Origin: RYN-230 sp963782185 | Lineage (GTDB): Bacteria; Actinomycetota; Actinomycetes; Streptosporangiales; Streptosporangiaceae | Assembly (NCBI GenBank): GCA_963782185.1 | Contig: CAWAJB010000019.1 | Coordinates: 186,001 to 250,000, forward strand | Reading direction: 5' to 3' | DNA: 64,000 bases | In this document: positions 19,497 to 28,808 of the stretch, in pieces | Layout: each line of letters begins with the position of its first letter | How positions within the stretch are numbered: the first letter of the stretch is position 1 | Program-made: the position numbers and the translations under genes | Notes under the pieces: generated by a model | The model's database searches: none | Seen by the model: only the letters and a program-made list of their open reading frames with translations | What the model was told of the DNA's origin: nothing

Positions 19497-20547
19497 TCAT
19501 AGGAGCCTGGCAAGCACCAGAGGGGCGTACCTCTCCGGTTCAGCCGTCTCACGCGACCAAGCTGCTGCTTGTGTACCCATATAGGAAAGACGCTCTCTAT
19601 CGTCAATCAACTCGGACAGTAGCCTTGTGAGAGCCTCTACTGATTCGTCGATTAGGGGCGACACCGGTTACCCCATCGATATAGGCATCTCGCAAGCCGT
19701 AAAGCAGGACCAACCACGGGGGTTCCTGCTACTTGGGCTTCCAGTAGCACTAAGCCGAACCCCTCACCGCAGGGACGCCTACCCGTTCGAGTTCGAGTCG
19801 CCAAGACCAGCAGATCAGCTCCAGCCAGTTCAGCGGCAAATTCGCGATCGTTCAGATCACTGCGCAAACTAGAACATTCCTCATTGGCGAGAAGAGCGCA
19901 CAAGGCCTTCGAGGGCTCCCCCGTACCGCAAACCGTGATATGAACGTCGCTCCGACCGAGTCCAGCTACAGCTTGTAAAGTTCCGGTATCCCTTTCTCTC
20001 GCCAGGCAGATAGACGGCAAGCGGTGACGATATGTATTCCGGGACGGCGCTCTCCCACGTTATCAGAAGCATCAAGAAACAAGTATCTGAAACCACGCTC
20101 TATCCAGGCCCGGCGGAAGCACAACCGAAGGTGCCGCCCCAAAACAGGCGCCTGCAGTGAAGCTGCTAACGCTGACAACACGCACAGCGGCCCCCCGCAT
20201 CAGTGGAGACTCTACCAATCGACGTAGGAGAGGGCGATCGCCCCACACTTCACTGCCATGGCACAACATCGTGACGCCACAGACCGAATCCCTGCGAGCG
20301 AGCAATGAGGCCGCCGGAAGAAGCGCTCTATGTGCAACAACAATCCGAATCGGCCCCTGCGACTTCCCTAGCTGCCGCCGAGCCTGCCCTAGCAGCTGAG
20401 CATGACCCGCTAGTCCCGAGTAAGGCAAGTCGAACCGCCAGCATACGACTCCTTGAGCTTTGAGTGCCCATTCAATCGAAGCGACTAGCGCTCAATTCCG
20501 CCCCCCATACCGGACGACAGCGACAGAAGGACAACTTTGACTGTCAT
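19497..20547 (-). CDS. Glycosyltransferase family 4, frameshifted
   Basis: Last gene of the minus-strand block. ATG 20547 overlaps the polymerase stop (ATGA), which fixes the start: MTVKVVLLSLSSGMGGGIER. Further pieces: VASIEWALKAQGVVCWRFDL, LPYSGLAGHAQLLGQARRQL, VTMLCHGSEVWGDRPLLRRL, VVSVSSFTAG, CGTGEPSKAL and the donor site GEGFGLVLLEAQVAGTPVVG, ending ESVEALTRLLSELIDDRERL...LARLL with TGA at 19497-19499. About five frame changes separate these pieces (near 20490, 20095, 19985, 19695 and 19670). Its 3' end lies only 12 bp from the IS701 end. Low GC like the rest of this block. Confidence 0.75.
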
Positions 20548-22092
20548 TTCACGACTCTCTTGCGAAAGACCAAGGCTACGGCGACCACCCATACAAATAG
20601 ATACTCAGGGATACTCGACGCGATCGAGGCCAAATCCGCTTCCGCGGCAACAACATGGGGGAAGAGTAGGACGGCAAAGAAAACCGCATGTGAATTCATC
20701 TTTATGTCGATCACATCGTCTATCAGCCTATTGCGCAACCAAAGACGAACATGCCCACGATTACCGGAAACACGCCGCCATCTGATATAGCCCGCCTATG
20801 GGCGTAGGCGCAACAGCGTTATACTGCTTTATTCCAAAAAACTCAAGGCTGACCTGATAGGCCGGTGACGATACTGGTTTGCCAGACCAAACTGCACGCG
20901 GAATAAACCCGTACAGTGGTTCCTCTATCAGGTAGACAGGACTCTGGAATGGGATCTGAGTTGGGGTTCGCTGCACTATGATTGCTGGCGTCTCTATTTC
21001 AGATACTCGCTGAAACAAATAGCCGAAGGACACTGAAAAGCTACTCGTGACATTGCTTACAGTGGCAACCTGGGCCAATACCTTCGGCGCTACAGCTAGC
21101 GCCTCTGATGTAGACATTCCAGACTGCCCATTTCTAACCACAGTCCTGTAGGCCACCGTGAAGGGAATAACCACACCCAACAAGGTGACCAGAACAAAGA
21201 CTATCACTCCCTTTGGAAGGCGATTTCGTGCAGCGCCATAAGGTATGATTATTGCGAGTGCTAGAACAAGAAAATTGGCCTTGAGCCCCGATGCGATGCT
21301 GATCCCAAGTTCCACGGGAAACAAAACTGCCAGGGTAACTCGAGCCCCCGACAGGTGCTCCTGAAAGACTTGCATCGAAGCAGCGGCAACGGCGAGTGGC
21401 GCGCACAAGCCTAGAATGCGAAGGATCTGGCCATAACCAGTGACAGCTGATGTAAGTGTCAGCGATGGGTTACCCAAATAGTCGAATTGCCCAGAAGTAG
21501 CAGCTGCAGCGATCCGAGCTAGAGACCCAACTGCGTACAACATCCAGGGAGCCATCAGACTCCGAACCTGACCTGAGAAGTGACGGTCGAGAACCCCAAC
21601 TCCCCGCTCAGCAAGATTGCTAATCACGCGCCCGGCCCCTATGAAGTAGCCAATCGCCCAAGCAGTTAGGCCTATTCCGACCAACCACAAGGCCCGAAGC
21701 ACGCTAGCGAGAGCGATCTGCGTTGCTATACCTGTTTGTGGTTGGCTCCATGTGACAGTCGCGACCCCATAGGTGATTCCACACCAAATCAAGACCCACG
21801 GGCCGAACTTCCAGCGAGCAAGTTCCAGCCCAGCACCGCGCACCGAGTTCACGAGACATAGAAGTCCGGCACAGTAGGCCGCGAGCGCCACCCCACCCCA
21901 AACAACTGCACTGGTAGGGCGATCCAAGTTGGAGAGTGTTTGACTCAACAACCAGGCCGCAACAGCGAACAAGATGGCCGAAACGACCGTCAACACTGTC
22001 GCCTGCGGCATATAACGCCGCGCGTCATCTGACGAGATGACCATAAGCCGTTCACGCTCTTTCGGCACGGGCTTCATGGTGTTAAGGTCCAA
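20544..22092 (-). CDS. Wzy-like oligosaccharide repeat-unit polymerase (frameshifted near C-terminus)
   Basis: Polytopic membrane protein of about 515 residues with ten or more hydrophobic segments, first at TVLTVVSAILFAVAAWLL. The large periplasmic loop with YGFIPRAVWSGKPVSSPAY and TPIGGLYQ is typical of this polymerase class, which joins lipid-linked repeats outside the membrane. The first long frame stops at 20761 after GLYQMAACFR; two frame corrections continue it through GVFPVIVGMFVFG and a final membrane helix (YLFVWVVAVALVF) to TGA 20544-20546. The stop overlaps the next ATG. Polymerases are poorly conserved, so the call rests on topology, loop motifs and position between flippase and glycosyltransferase. 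Confidence 0.75.
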
Positions 22093-22134
22093 TCAGCGCA
22101 GCGGATCGACCGCCCTATAGTAACCCTCATGGTC

Positions 22135-22772
22135 TCAGCTGCTAGCTAGCTTTTCGTATACGAAGAAGTCGGCCCGACGGTCTCCTTGAGCGGGGCCCTT
22201 AGTTGTTTCTGTAAAGTGCCATAGTGGGAAATTCTCATTGACCCATACAGAAAACTTCCTATGGCGCACATGAGGTGCATCGTCACGGACAACGTCATTG
22301 GTCGAATAGATGACGACATAACGCTGCGCCGCGCTGAATAGGTGTGTCATGTAAGTTTCGAAGATCGAATCCTCAACCAGATGATAGATCACATCTAGAG
22401 AGATAGCGAGTTCCGCTGAGAATACGTGTGCCGAGTCACGAAAGCCGTGCCCTCGTACAGAAAGAAACTCTTTCTTGTGTCATCCACGAATCGGCTCTTA
22501 CACATGCGTATCGCGGCTGCGGATACGTCGAGTCCTGTGTAATGTGGATACTCCGCCATAGAGAGTTGGTGACCGTCTCCGCACCCGAATTCTATTACGG
22601 AGCTAATATTCCTCGAATGGACGAACTCGTTGAGGAATTCAGCTTTAGAGTGTCCTAGGCTTCCGTAAGATCCTGGCCCACTTGTTCCGCCTTGGTCATA
22701 CCTTCGGTCCCAAAACGATGCAGACCCTGGGGAAGTCGATACGCTGACGAAGCACCGAAAATTGACGGACAC
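22135..22772 (-). CDS. Class I SAM-dependent methyltransferase of polysaccharide clusters (frameshifted)
   Basis: About 210 residues from ATG 22772. FWDRRYDQGGTSGPGSYG precedes motif I SVIEFGCGDGHQLSMAEY, then YTGLDVSAAAIRMCKSRF. After a frame change near 22420 it continues AELAISLDVIYHLVEDSIFE, VVIYSTNDV, APHVRHRKFSVWV and ADFFVYEKLASS. This layout is common for methyltransferases beside capsule glycosyltransferases. It lies between flippase and polymerase in the same direction, so probably acts on a sugar of the repeat unit. Confidence 0.78.
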
Positions 22773-22869
22773 CGGGAATTGGACGTATAAGATCTCTGAT
22801 AGTCACCTGTTGCCCCTTCTCCGTTAGGTTACGTTCGGACCTCTTAGATCTCCCTCAGCAAGGTACGCG

Positions 22870-24177
22870 TTAATACGCCTTCTTTCTTGAGCGCCGACGG
22901 CCCGCATCGCTTCGCATCGTCCAGAGGAAGTACAGCATTACCGCAAGCGCGACTCCATATGCCGCCGTTGAGGCGATTGCTGCCGCGTAGACTCCGCAAG
23001 ACGGCAGAAGTGCAAACAGTAGAATGACGGTGAAGACTGCTGCAAGCCCTTGCGCCCTAGCGACGATTATTGGGCGCGCTCTGCCTCGGAGAAGGTCCGC
23101 TACTACGGCTCCGCAGGTTAGAAAGATAGCACCCGGCGTCAACACCCATAGAAGTGGGACAGAGCCGCTATAAGCTGGACCAAAGATGGCCGGTATTATC
23201 CAGTATGAGAGTATCGCAATCGGTAGGAGGATGCTTGTAGCTATTATGCCACTTCCTATTACTGCAAGACGTTGCAGTCTGAGTGCGTCCAGCGAGGAGT
23301 CTTTATGCGCGGCAAGACGCGGGAAGGCAACATTCCCTATAGCTGTGACTATTGGACTAGGCAGCAGCGAGAGCGAGACCGCAACAGCGTAGCGACCAAG
23401 ATCTGCCGGCGGAACGGTTTGGGATAGGACGAGTTGGTCTACGTAGGAGTTCAACACTGCGGGAGCTTGTGCGGAGATCTGGGCTACGCCGTATGAAGCC
23501 AAGGGTCGGACCAATGTCATCTGCGTATGCCCGGGGATAAGGCCGATTTTGCGGCAGGAAATGTAGGAAAATCCCAACTGAAGCATCATGGTCGCAGCCA
23601 CTACGGTGATGATGGTGTCGAGATTTAGCAGCCCAAACCACCATACAGCACTAATCCCGAGGAGGCTCAGAAGTGGCTGGCTTACCCGCACTCGATTCCA
23701 GCGGCGAAGATCCCGCGCTTGTAGCGAAGCTGTATAGCTCCCTGCGACGAATGTAATGATCGATGCACCAAATGCGATGCGCAGACCGACGGTTACTGCA
23801 GTATTTCCCTGGGCCATTACGGGAGCGAGCACAATTCCTGCGACGAGTGCAACAGCCCCAGTCACAAGCATCATCACGCGGGACGTTGCAACGTAGTCGT
23901 TAGAACTTCCCGGGTTGCGCGCCACAAAATAGACGAGTGCTTCAGGTTGGCCCATACATCCAACCATCACTGATACGCCAAACCAAGCCATGATGGCTGC
24001 GTATTCGCCCCTGATTGCTGGCCCGACCGCGCGGGCTATGATGATGCCTCCCAGCCCGCCAGTTACAGTTGAGGCTACGTTGTATATGGCCGTCCGGGCA
24101 ACGCTTCGGCGAGCACCCGACTTCAGGAATGTCGTAGCAAGTCCCTGGAGCCGCGTTGGGGCTGCGTGCGTAGTCAA
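22870..24177 (-). CDS. Oligosaccharide flippase, Wzx/MATE-like
   Basis: Intact 435-residue membrane protein with about twelve hydrophobic helices, starting MTTHAAPTRLQGLATTFLKS. The N-terminal VASTVTGGLGGIIIARAVGP and YAAIMAWFGVSVMVGCMGQP match the polysaccharide-transport flippase family, which moves lipid-linked repeat units across the membrane. The tail ends RSDAGRRRSRKKAY, a basic cytoplasmic end. First gene of the minus-strand block (flippase, methyltransferase, polymerase, glycosyltransferase), so its promoter should lie in the 24178-24895 gap. Confidence 0.88.
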   Translation of the reverse strand: MTTHAAPTRLQGLATTFLKSGARRSVARTAIYNVASTVTGGLGGIIIARAVGPAIRGEYAAIMAWFGVSVMVGCMGQPEALVYFVARNPGSSNDYVATSRVMMLVTGAVALVAGIVLAPVMAQGNTAVTVGLRIAFGASIITFVAGSYTASLQARDLRRWNRVRVSQPLLSLLGISAVWWFGLLNLDTIITVVAATMMLQLGFSYISCRKIGLIPGHTQMTLVRPLASYGVAQISAQAPAVLNSYVDQLVLSQTVPPADLGRYAVAVSLSLLPSPIVTAIGNVAFPRLAAHKDSSLDALRLQRLAVIGSGIIATSILLPIAILSYWIIPAIFGPAYSGSVPLLWVLTPGAIFLTCGAVVADLLRGRARPIIVARAQGLAAVFTVILLFALLPSCGVYAAAIASTAAYGVALAVMLYFLWTMRSDAGRRRSRKKAY

Positions 24178-24895
24178 CTTATTACCATGTGCTCAGCACG
24201 TGGCGGTCTCGTTAGTTTGTAGGGGATGTGCCGAGTATCCAACCCCTCATATCGCCCCGGACGATATGTCCTACTAGGCGAACCCGGTGACGTGGCCTAC
24301 TTAGCGAACCGCGCGTCTTGGTGGTCACCTAGCGAGACTATCTCAGTTCCCAAGGTAATTGGGGTTATCTGGCCTGATCCCGGTTGTCGTCCGCGACATG
24401 GTCGGCCCCAGTTTCGTACTCATGAATGTAGTGGGCTCGACGGCCGCACCAGTGGGCAGAAGCGCTGATACAAATCTAACCCTTATGGACTACTCGCGGT
24501 AGCGACCGACATGTCAGTGCATTTGCGGTTTCAGGGGCTGCTTAGCGCGCCGCTAGGTTTGTGACATAACCTGTAGACTGTATATAGCTGCATGTTTCCC
24601 TGCTTTCTACGACCGGCTATCCTTTGATACTGGTTTATCCGCATTCCTCGGTTCATGCCGAGTGGTCCGGCACTAACGGTCGGCGTGTGGCGTATCAGGA
24701 TCGCGTAGATCAGCCTATGAAACTCCACGTCTTTAGGCCGGGCACAATATGCCTGGCGTTCCACCATAGCGCAGTAATGATCCGAAATGGCCTCTTCGCG
24801 ACGCCGCGCCCAGCCCGGAGAATTCCTCAGATGCCGGCCCGGCAGTGATTGACTTGCCTTGACGATCGCAGACCGAACGCCGCGGAAGGCATGGC
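24178..24895. other. Long intergenic region bounding the polysaccharide locus
   Basis: About 700 bp of mixed GC with no gene I can support; open frames here are short and resemble nothing. CCTACTAGGCGAACC and CCTACTTAGCGAACC form a 14/15 direct repeat near 24270-24307. TTGTGA, 16 bases, TATATA at 24559-24586 resembles a vegetative promoter on the plus strand but lies 300 bp from the next start. GC rises sharply after about 24890, so this marks the right edge of the low-GC block. Confidence 0.5.
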
Positions 24896-25604
24896 ATGGA
24901 CGCGACGGCACTGGCCGGGCTGAACCCGTTCGGCATCTTTGATGTGGAAGCGGCCCGGCTTGACCATTTCTTCTCCGGGCTCGACGAGGCCGGCTGGGAA
25001 CGGCCGTCCCGGTGCCCCGGCTGGACGGTCCGTGACGTCCTGTCCCACCTGGCCGGCGAGGAGCTGTACAACCACGCCTGCCTCAACTCCGACCTCGAGA
25101 CCTTCCGCGGCCATGGTGCGCGCCGCGGGCATCACCGGCGGCTACGACGAGTTCAACCAGTGGTGCGTCCGCCAGCGCCGCGGCCTGCCCGTCAGCGAAG
25201 TGCTGGCCGAATGGCGGGAGGCCAACGGCGAGACCCGGCACCGGATGGCCCTCCTCGGCCGCGACGCGCCGCTGACCACGGCGGCCGGGCCCTACCCGGC
25301 GGGCCTGCAGGCCTTCCACTACGCCTCGGAGTACGCCACCCACGCGGACGACGTGGGCGCACCGGTGGCACCCGGCGAATGGCCGGGGCGGACCGCGTGG
25401 CGGGTCAGCTTCGGCCGGTTCGCGCTGACCGAGCAGGACGCCCCGGTCACGACCTGGATCAGCGGCGACAACCTCGTCGTGCAGCTCGGCGCCCTGACTA
25501 CCGAGCTCTCGCCCGAGAACTTCGTCGAGGCCACGGTCGGGCGGCTGCCGGACACCTACCCGATCGAGCCCGCGCTCCGTGACGCGCTGCGCTGCCTGGC
25601 CTGA
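24896..25604 (+). CDS. Maleylpyruvate isomerase N-terminal / DinB-like family protein (frameshifted)
   Basis: About 235 residues from ATG 24896. The N-terminal four-helix bundle shows LDEAGWERPSRCPGWTVRDV and VLSHLAGEELYNH, the signature of actinobacterial mycothiol-dependent or metal-binding DinB-like enzymes; a later HADDVGAPV supplies further metal ligands. One extra G near 25110 breaks the frame; removing it gives ETFRAMVRAAGITGGYDEFN and the protein continues to TGA 25602-25604. Substrate is unknown. It stands alone between the EPS locus and a minus-strand pair of secreted proteins. Confidence 0.75.
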
Positions 25605-25682
25605 GCTACCCGGTCCGGGCGCTACCCAGCCTGAGCTACCCAGCCGGGCACCAGCCTGAGCCCCGGGCCTGAGCCGCCAGGC

Positions 25683-26456
25683 CTAGCCCGCGGCGGCCAT
25701 CTTCCGCCGGCGCCTGCTGAGCTGGTACGCGATCCCGGCGAGCACCAGCAGGCCCAGCCCGCCCAGGGTGAGCCGGATCAGCCGGCCATTCACCGGCGGC
25801 GTGGCGGCCAGGTCGGCCCGGACGCAGACCGAGGTCGCGAACACGAGCTTCTGGTGATGATGGCCGTGCCGCATCCGGATCCACAGGGCTTCCGCGGTCA
25901 GCGTCCCGCGCGGCCCGGTGTACTGCCGGTTCAGGATGATGACCGCGAAGCCGGGGACGACGATGCGGGTGTTCGGTGCCGCGCTGGACGGCAGGACCAT
26001 CGGCTTCGCGCCGGGGCGCGTCAGCCGGCCGCCGGTGACACTGCTGCCGGCGGTCACCACACCGGTCTTCCGGTTGAACGAGCACGAGGATGAGACGGCC
26101 GCCGCATGCAGCGAACCGTGCGCGGGCAGCACGACGGACAGAGCCTGGACCCTTGACGAGGCGCCGACCGCGCCCGCGGTGTCGGTGATGATCCCGGTGC
26201 CCAGGACGCCCGCGGCGTCCGCGTTGGGCAGGATCACCGGTGACCCGCCCGAGTAGGTGGCCTGGCCGATCGTCTGCGCACTGAAATGCCCGACCGCGTT
26301 GAGCGCGTAGGACTGGTTGACCGGCGCGCTCGCGGCGGCCGGCGGCGCGGTGGCGGCCAGCAGCCCAGCCGCGAGCACGGCTACCACGGCCACGAGCACG
26401 GCCACCAGGGCCAGTGGTCCGGCCAGTCCGGCCGCACCACGGATCATCCGATTCAT
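25683..26456 (-). CDS. Secreted, membrane-anchored choice-of-anchor P-like protein
   Basis: 257 residues. ATG 26456 has a GGGGGA site 6 bases upstream, better than an in-frame ATG 21 bases earlier. A signal sequence (LALVAVLVAVVAVLAAGLLA) ends in an alanine-rich cleavage region. The ectodomain has ALNAVGHFSAQ, repeated beta-rich segments and RIVVPGFAVIILNRQYTGP. A C-terminal helix (LIRLTLGGLGLLVLAGIAY) followed by SRRRRKM gives a sortase-independent anchor. It is paralogous to the gene at 26688 (both start MNR(M/I), share ILNRQ/TLNRQ and A(L/I)(W/Y)(I/V) ends). The family call is from pattern memory; function is unknown. Confidence 0.65.
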   Translation of the reverse strand: MNRMIRGAAGLAGPLALVAVLVAVVAVLAAGLLAATAPPAAASAPVNQSYALNAVGHFSAQTIGQATYSGGSPVILPNADAAGVLGTGIITDTAGAVGASSRVQALSVVLPAHGSLHAAAVSSSCSFNRKTGVVTAGSSVTGGRLTRPGAKPMVLPSSAAPNTRIVVPGFAVIILNRQYTGPRGTLTAEALWIRMRHGHHHQKLVFATSVCVRADLAATPPVNGRLIRLTLGGLGLLVLAGIAYQLSRRRRKMAAAG

Positions 26457-26587
26457 CGGCCGTCCCCCGCCGGACATCCCTCACGCACCGTTCTCACCTT
26501 TAGTAGTCGCACCATAGCTCAAGGTCACTAAGAGCGGCAGGCGGTGCCCGATATGCGAAGGGGCGCCGGCCGTGGCGGCATGCGAAA

Positions 26588-26613
26588 GGGGCGCCGGCCG
26601 TGGCCGGCGCCCC
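26588..26613 (-). terminator. Strong hairpin downstream of 26688-27269
   Basis: GGGGCGCCGGCC and GGCCGGCGCCCC form a perfect 12-bp stem with a 2-base loop. On the minus strand the stem is followed by TTTCGC. A second copy of the left arm with its flanks (ATGCGAAGGGGCGCCGGCC) lies about 30 bp to the left. Suits a terminator for the minus-strand secreted-protein gene. Confidence 0.6.
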
Positions 26614-26687
26614 GCGTCGCCGTAACCCCGGGAACCGGGGTCACCGCGGCCACGCATCCGGTGATCAGCGATCACCACATGCCGCGA

Positions 26688-27269
26688 TCAGCAGCGGCTG
26701 ACCCCGATGGACAGGTTCTGGAAGAAACTCTGGACGTAGATCGCGGTCACCGTGCGGACACCGAAGAAGGTCGTCTGCCGGTTGAGCGTGATGGTCACAC
26801 CCGGCAGGAAGATGTGCGTGTTGATGCCGGGGTTACGCGGCAGCGGGATGTTCGGCAGGCCAATCTCCGAGATCGAGCCGGCCTGGATGGTCGTGAACCC
26901 GAACTTGGAGCCGAGAATCCTGCGGCACGAGGACATGACATTGGAGGCGTTGAGCTGGTCGGTGATGTTGCCGCCCAGGTAGATCTTCGGCGAGCCGACG
27001 TTGGAGTAGGCGTTGGTCAAGCTGGCCCGGTCCAGGATCCCGCCCGTGGTGACAAACGAAGGCACCGTGAAGGACGAGGCCGTCGCCGGGGTGTGGAAGA
27101 AGCTGGCCTCGGCGACCGGGTTGATGTGGATGAAGCCGGAGGCTGAGACACCCCAGGCCCGGGTGGGCGGCGGGGCGGCGGCAGCAGGCATGGCTGCCGC
27201 CACCCCTGCGCTGCCGATCAGCGCCAGCGATCCGGCAACCGCAATGGCCCTGCTGAGAATTCGGTTCAC
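26688..27269 (-). CDS. Secreted choice-of-anchor P-like protein, paralogue of 25683-26456
   Basis: 193 residues from GTG 27269, chosen because AAGGGGA lies 6 bases upstream; an ATG five codons earlier has no such site. A signal peptide (AIAVAGSLALIGSAGVAAAM) is followed by a mature domain beginning AWGVSASGFIHINPVAEAS, with SCRRILGSKFG and a terminal Cys that could form a disulfide (Cys near 115 and 193). HIFLPGVTITLNRQTTFFGV mirrors the paralogue. There is no C-terminal helix here, so it is probably released or wall-bound. Function unknown. Confidence 0.65.
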   Translation of the reverse strand: MNRILSRAIAVAGSLALIGSAGVAAAMPAAAAPPPTRAWGVSASGFIHINPVAEASFFHTPATASSFTVPSFVTTGGILDRASLTNAYSNVGSPKIYLGGNITDQLNASNVMSSCRRILGSKFGFTTIQAGSISEIGLPNIPLPRNPGINTHIFLPGVTITLNRQTTFFGVRTVTAIYVQSFFQNLSIGVSRC

Positions 27270-27531
27270 AAGTGTCCCCTTCATTGGTGGTTGTGAGTGT
27301 GTTGTTCCGGCTGCTGGCGGAGCGGGTGCGGCAGCCGGCCCAGCGCGCTGGCGTGTTACTTCGGGTCAGCGTCTGCACACAACGGGTAGGCACCCGCGGC
27401 CGGGACGAGACCGTTGGTCACTTGTAGTAATCGTCTCGGAGCATACAGTTACGACCTGCAGTCAGCAAGAGCCACAGCCTCCCCAGAGGTCACGATTTCC
27501 CAGGTCGGAGCGGGGACGGCAGACTTGGGCC

Positions 27532-28236
27532 ATGACCGCGCCCGCGAACTATTCCGCGCCGCCCGCCCCCGTGTTCCTCTTCGACCTGGACGGCACCCTC
27601 ATCGACAGCGTGTACCAGCACGTCATCGCCTGGCACACCGCGTTGTCCCGGCTGGACATCGACCTGTCGGTGTGGCGCATCCACCGTCGGATCGGGATGA
27701 GCGGCGGGCTGTTCGTGTCCGCGCTGATCCGCGAGACCGGGGTGACCCTGTCCGAGGCAGACGTGGCCATGCTGCAGCAGGCCCACGCGGAGAGCTACCT
27801 GGCCCAGGCCAGCACCGTCCGCCCGCTGCCGGGAGCGGCGGAACTGCTGGCCGCGCTCACCGAACGCGGGGTGCGCTGGGCCATCGCCACCAGCAGTTAC
27901 CGGGCCACCTCCGGCCACGCGCTGGGCCTGCTCGGGCTGCCCGAGGACACCCCGATGATCACCCGCGACTTGGTGCGGCACGCCAAGCCGGACCCGGACC
28001 TGTTCCTGGCCGCGGCCGCCCTGCTCGAGGTCGACCCGCGGCACGCGTTCGTGGTCGGGGACAGTGTCTGGGACCTGCTGGCCGCCCGCCGGGCCGGCGC
28101 GATCGGGATCGGCCTGATGTCCGGCGGTTACGGCCGCGAGGAACTGGAGCGCGCGGGCGCCTACCGCGTCTACTCCGACCCAGCCGACCTGCTGGCCCGC
28201 GCCGACGAGCTGGGCGTCCGGGACCTGGCCGGCTGA
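27532..28236 (+). CDS. HAD-superfamily phosphatase, subfamily IA
   Basis: Cytoplasmic hydrolase of 234 residues from ATG 27532. Motif I FLFDLDGTLIDS gives the nucleophile and acid Asp, motif II WAIATSSYRAT, motif III lysine in RHAKPDPDLFLA, motif IV FVVGDSVWDLLAA. The cap helix region IHRRIGMSGGLFVSALI fits beta-phosphoglucomutase/phosphoglycolate-phosphatase relatives. It is divergent from the secreted-protein gene; a hairpin follows it before the kdp region. Substrate cannot be read. Confidence 0.88.
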   Translation: MTAPANYSAPPAPVFLFDLDGTLIDSVYQHVIAWHTALSRLDIDLSVWRIHRRIGMSGGLFVSALIRETGVTLSEADVAMLQQAHAESYLAQASTVRPLPGAAELLAALTERGVRWAIATSSYRATSGHALGLLGLPEDTPMITRDLVRHAKPDPDLFLAAAALLEVDPRHAFVVGDSVWDLLAARRAGAIGIGLMSGGYGREELERAGAYRVYSDPADLLARADELGVRDLAG

Positions 28237-28260
28237 GCCGTCCAGCCGACGCCGACGCAC

Positions 28261-28293
28261 CAGCACCAGCACCAGCACCAGCACCAGCACCAG
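28261..28293. repeat. CAGCAC hexanucleotide repeat
   Basis: Five and a half perfect copies of CAGCAC directly after the HAD gene stop. It is not within a supported gene. A simple-sequence slippage tract. Confidence 0.8.
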
Positions 28294-28333
28294 CGGCTGA
28301 CTAACCGCACGACCGCCCGGCGGCACACCCGCC

Positions 28334-28363
28334 GGCCGGCGGCGGCACACCCGCCGGCCCGTT
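28334..28363 (+). terminator. Hairpin between HAD gene and kdp region
   Basis: GGCCGGCGG and CCGCCGGCC make a 9-bp stem around an 8-base loop, followed by CGTTT. A near copy of the CGGCGGCACACCCGCCGG unit sits just upstream. Positioned to end transcription from the HAD gene before the kdp control region. Confidence 0.5.
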
Positions 28364-28393
28364 TCCCTACGCCGTCCCCCCCATGCATGGGTT

Positions 28394-28468
28394 CTGTTAG
28401 GAACCGCATGGGCCCCGCATGGGTCGCGCATGGACCGGACTCTTGACCGTTTCCTGAGGCTTGACTGA
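28394..28468 (+). promoter_or_regulatory. 75-bp kdp control element, copy 1 (candidate KdpE operator)
   Basis: Starts CTGTTAGGAAC and ends ACTGA. It aligns without gaps over 75 bp to 37943-38017 upstream of kdpD, with about 56 identical positions by hand count. It contains CGCATG at 28405, 28416 and 28427, spaced exactly 11 bp, the phasing used by OmpR/PhoB-type regulators such as KdpE. Outer arms TTAGGAA and TTTCCTGA form a wide dyad. It lies about 170 bp before the first small gene of the kdp operon. Confidence 0.6.
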
Positions 28469-28639
28469 ATCCGTCAGCGGCCGCAAACAGCCCTGACCGC
28501 CACCTGAAAAGGGCCCGCACGACGCGCGCCGCCCGCCCCACGCGGGCCGCCCGCACCACGCGGGCCGCCCGCCGCCCGCATCCCCCGAGCGCGTGGCGGG
28601 CCAGGTGGCGCACACCAGCAGGAAGCCTTGGAGGGCCCC

Positions 28640-28729
28640 GTGCTCGACCTCGTCTATATCGGGCTGACCATCGTGGTTTTCGCCGCGCTGTTCCTCCTCA
28701 TCAAGGGGGTCGAGCGTTTTGAGCGCTGA
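28640..28729 (+). CDS. 29-residue membrane peptide at head of kdp operon
   Basis: GTG 28640 follows TTGGAGGGCCCC. The product is one hydrophobic helix (LVYIGLTIVVFAALFLLIKG) with a charged end VERFER. Its stop (28727-28729) overlaps the kdpF start, so the two are translationally coupled. Similar single-helix peptides ending near CERL or VERL occur before kdpF in other actinobacteria, from memory; role unknown, possibly stabilising the Kdp complex. Confidence 0.7.
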   Translation: MLDLVYIGLTIVVFAALFLLIKGVERFER

Positions 28730-28808
28730 GGACCTGATCGGCCTGATCGCCGGAGTCATCGTCACCATCTACCTGTTCGTAGCCCTCGTGCTGCCTGAGA
28801 GGTTCTGA
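28719..28808 (+). CDS. kdpF: KdpF, small subunit of the Kdp potassium pump
   Basis: 29 residues, read from TTG 28719 as MSAEDLIGLIAGVIVTIYLF then VALVLPERF. The single helix and terminal PERF are diagnostic of KdpF, which stabilises KdpABC in the membrane. Its TGA shares one base with the kdpA ATG at 28808 and its start lies inside the preceding peptide gene. Confidence 0.85.
   Translation: MSAEDLIGLIAGVIVTIYLFVALVLPERF

Noticed and set aside
24531..24911. Possible 126-residue minus-strand gene in the intergenic region
   Set aside because: No ribosome site, no family pattern, overlaps the start of the 24896 gene.
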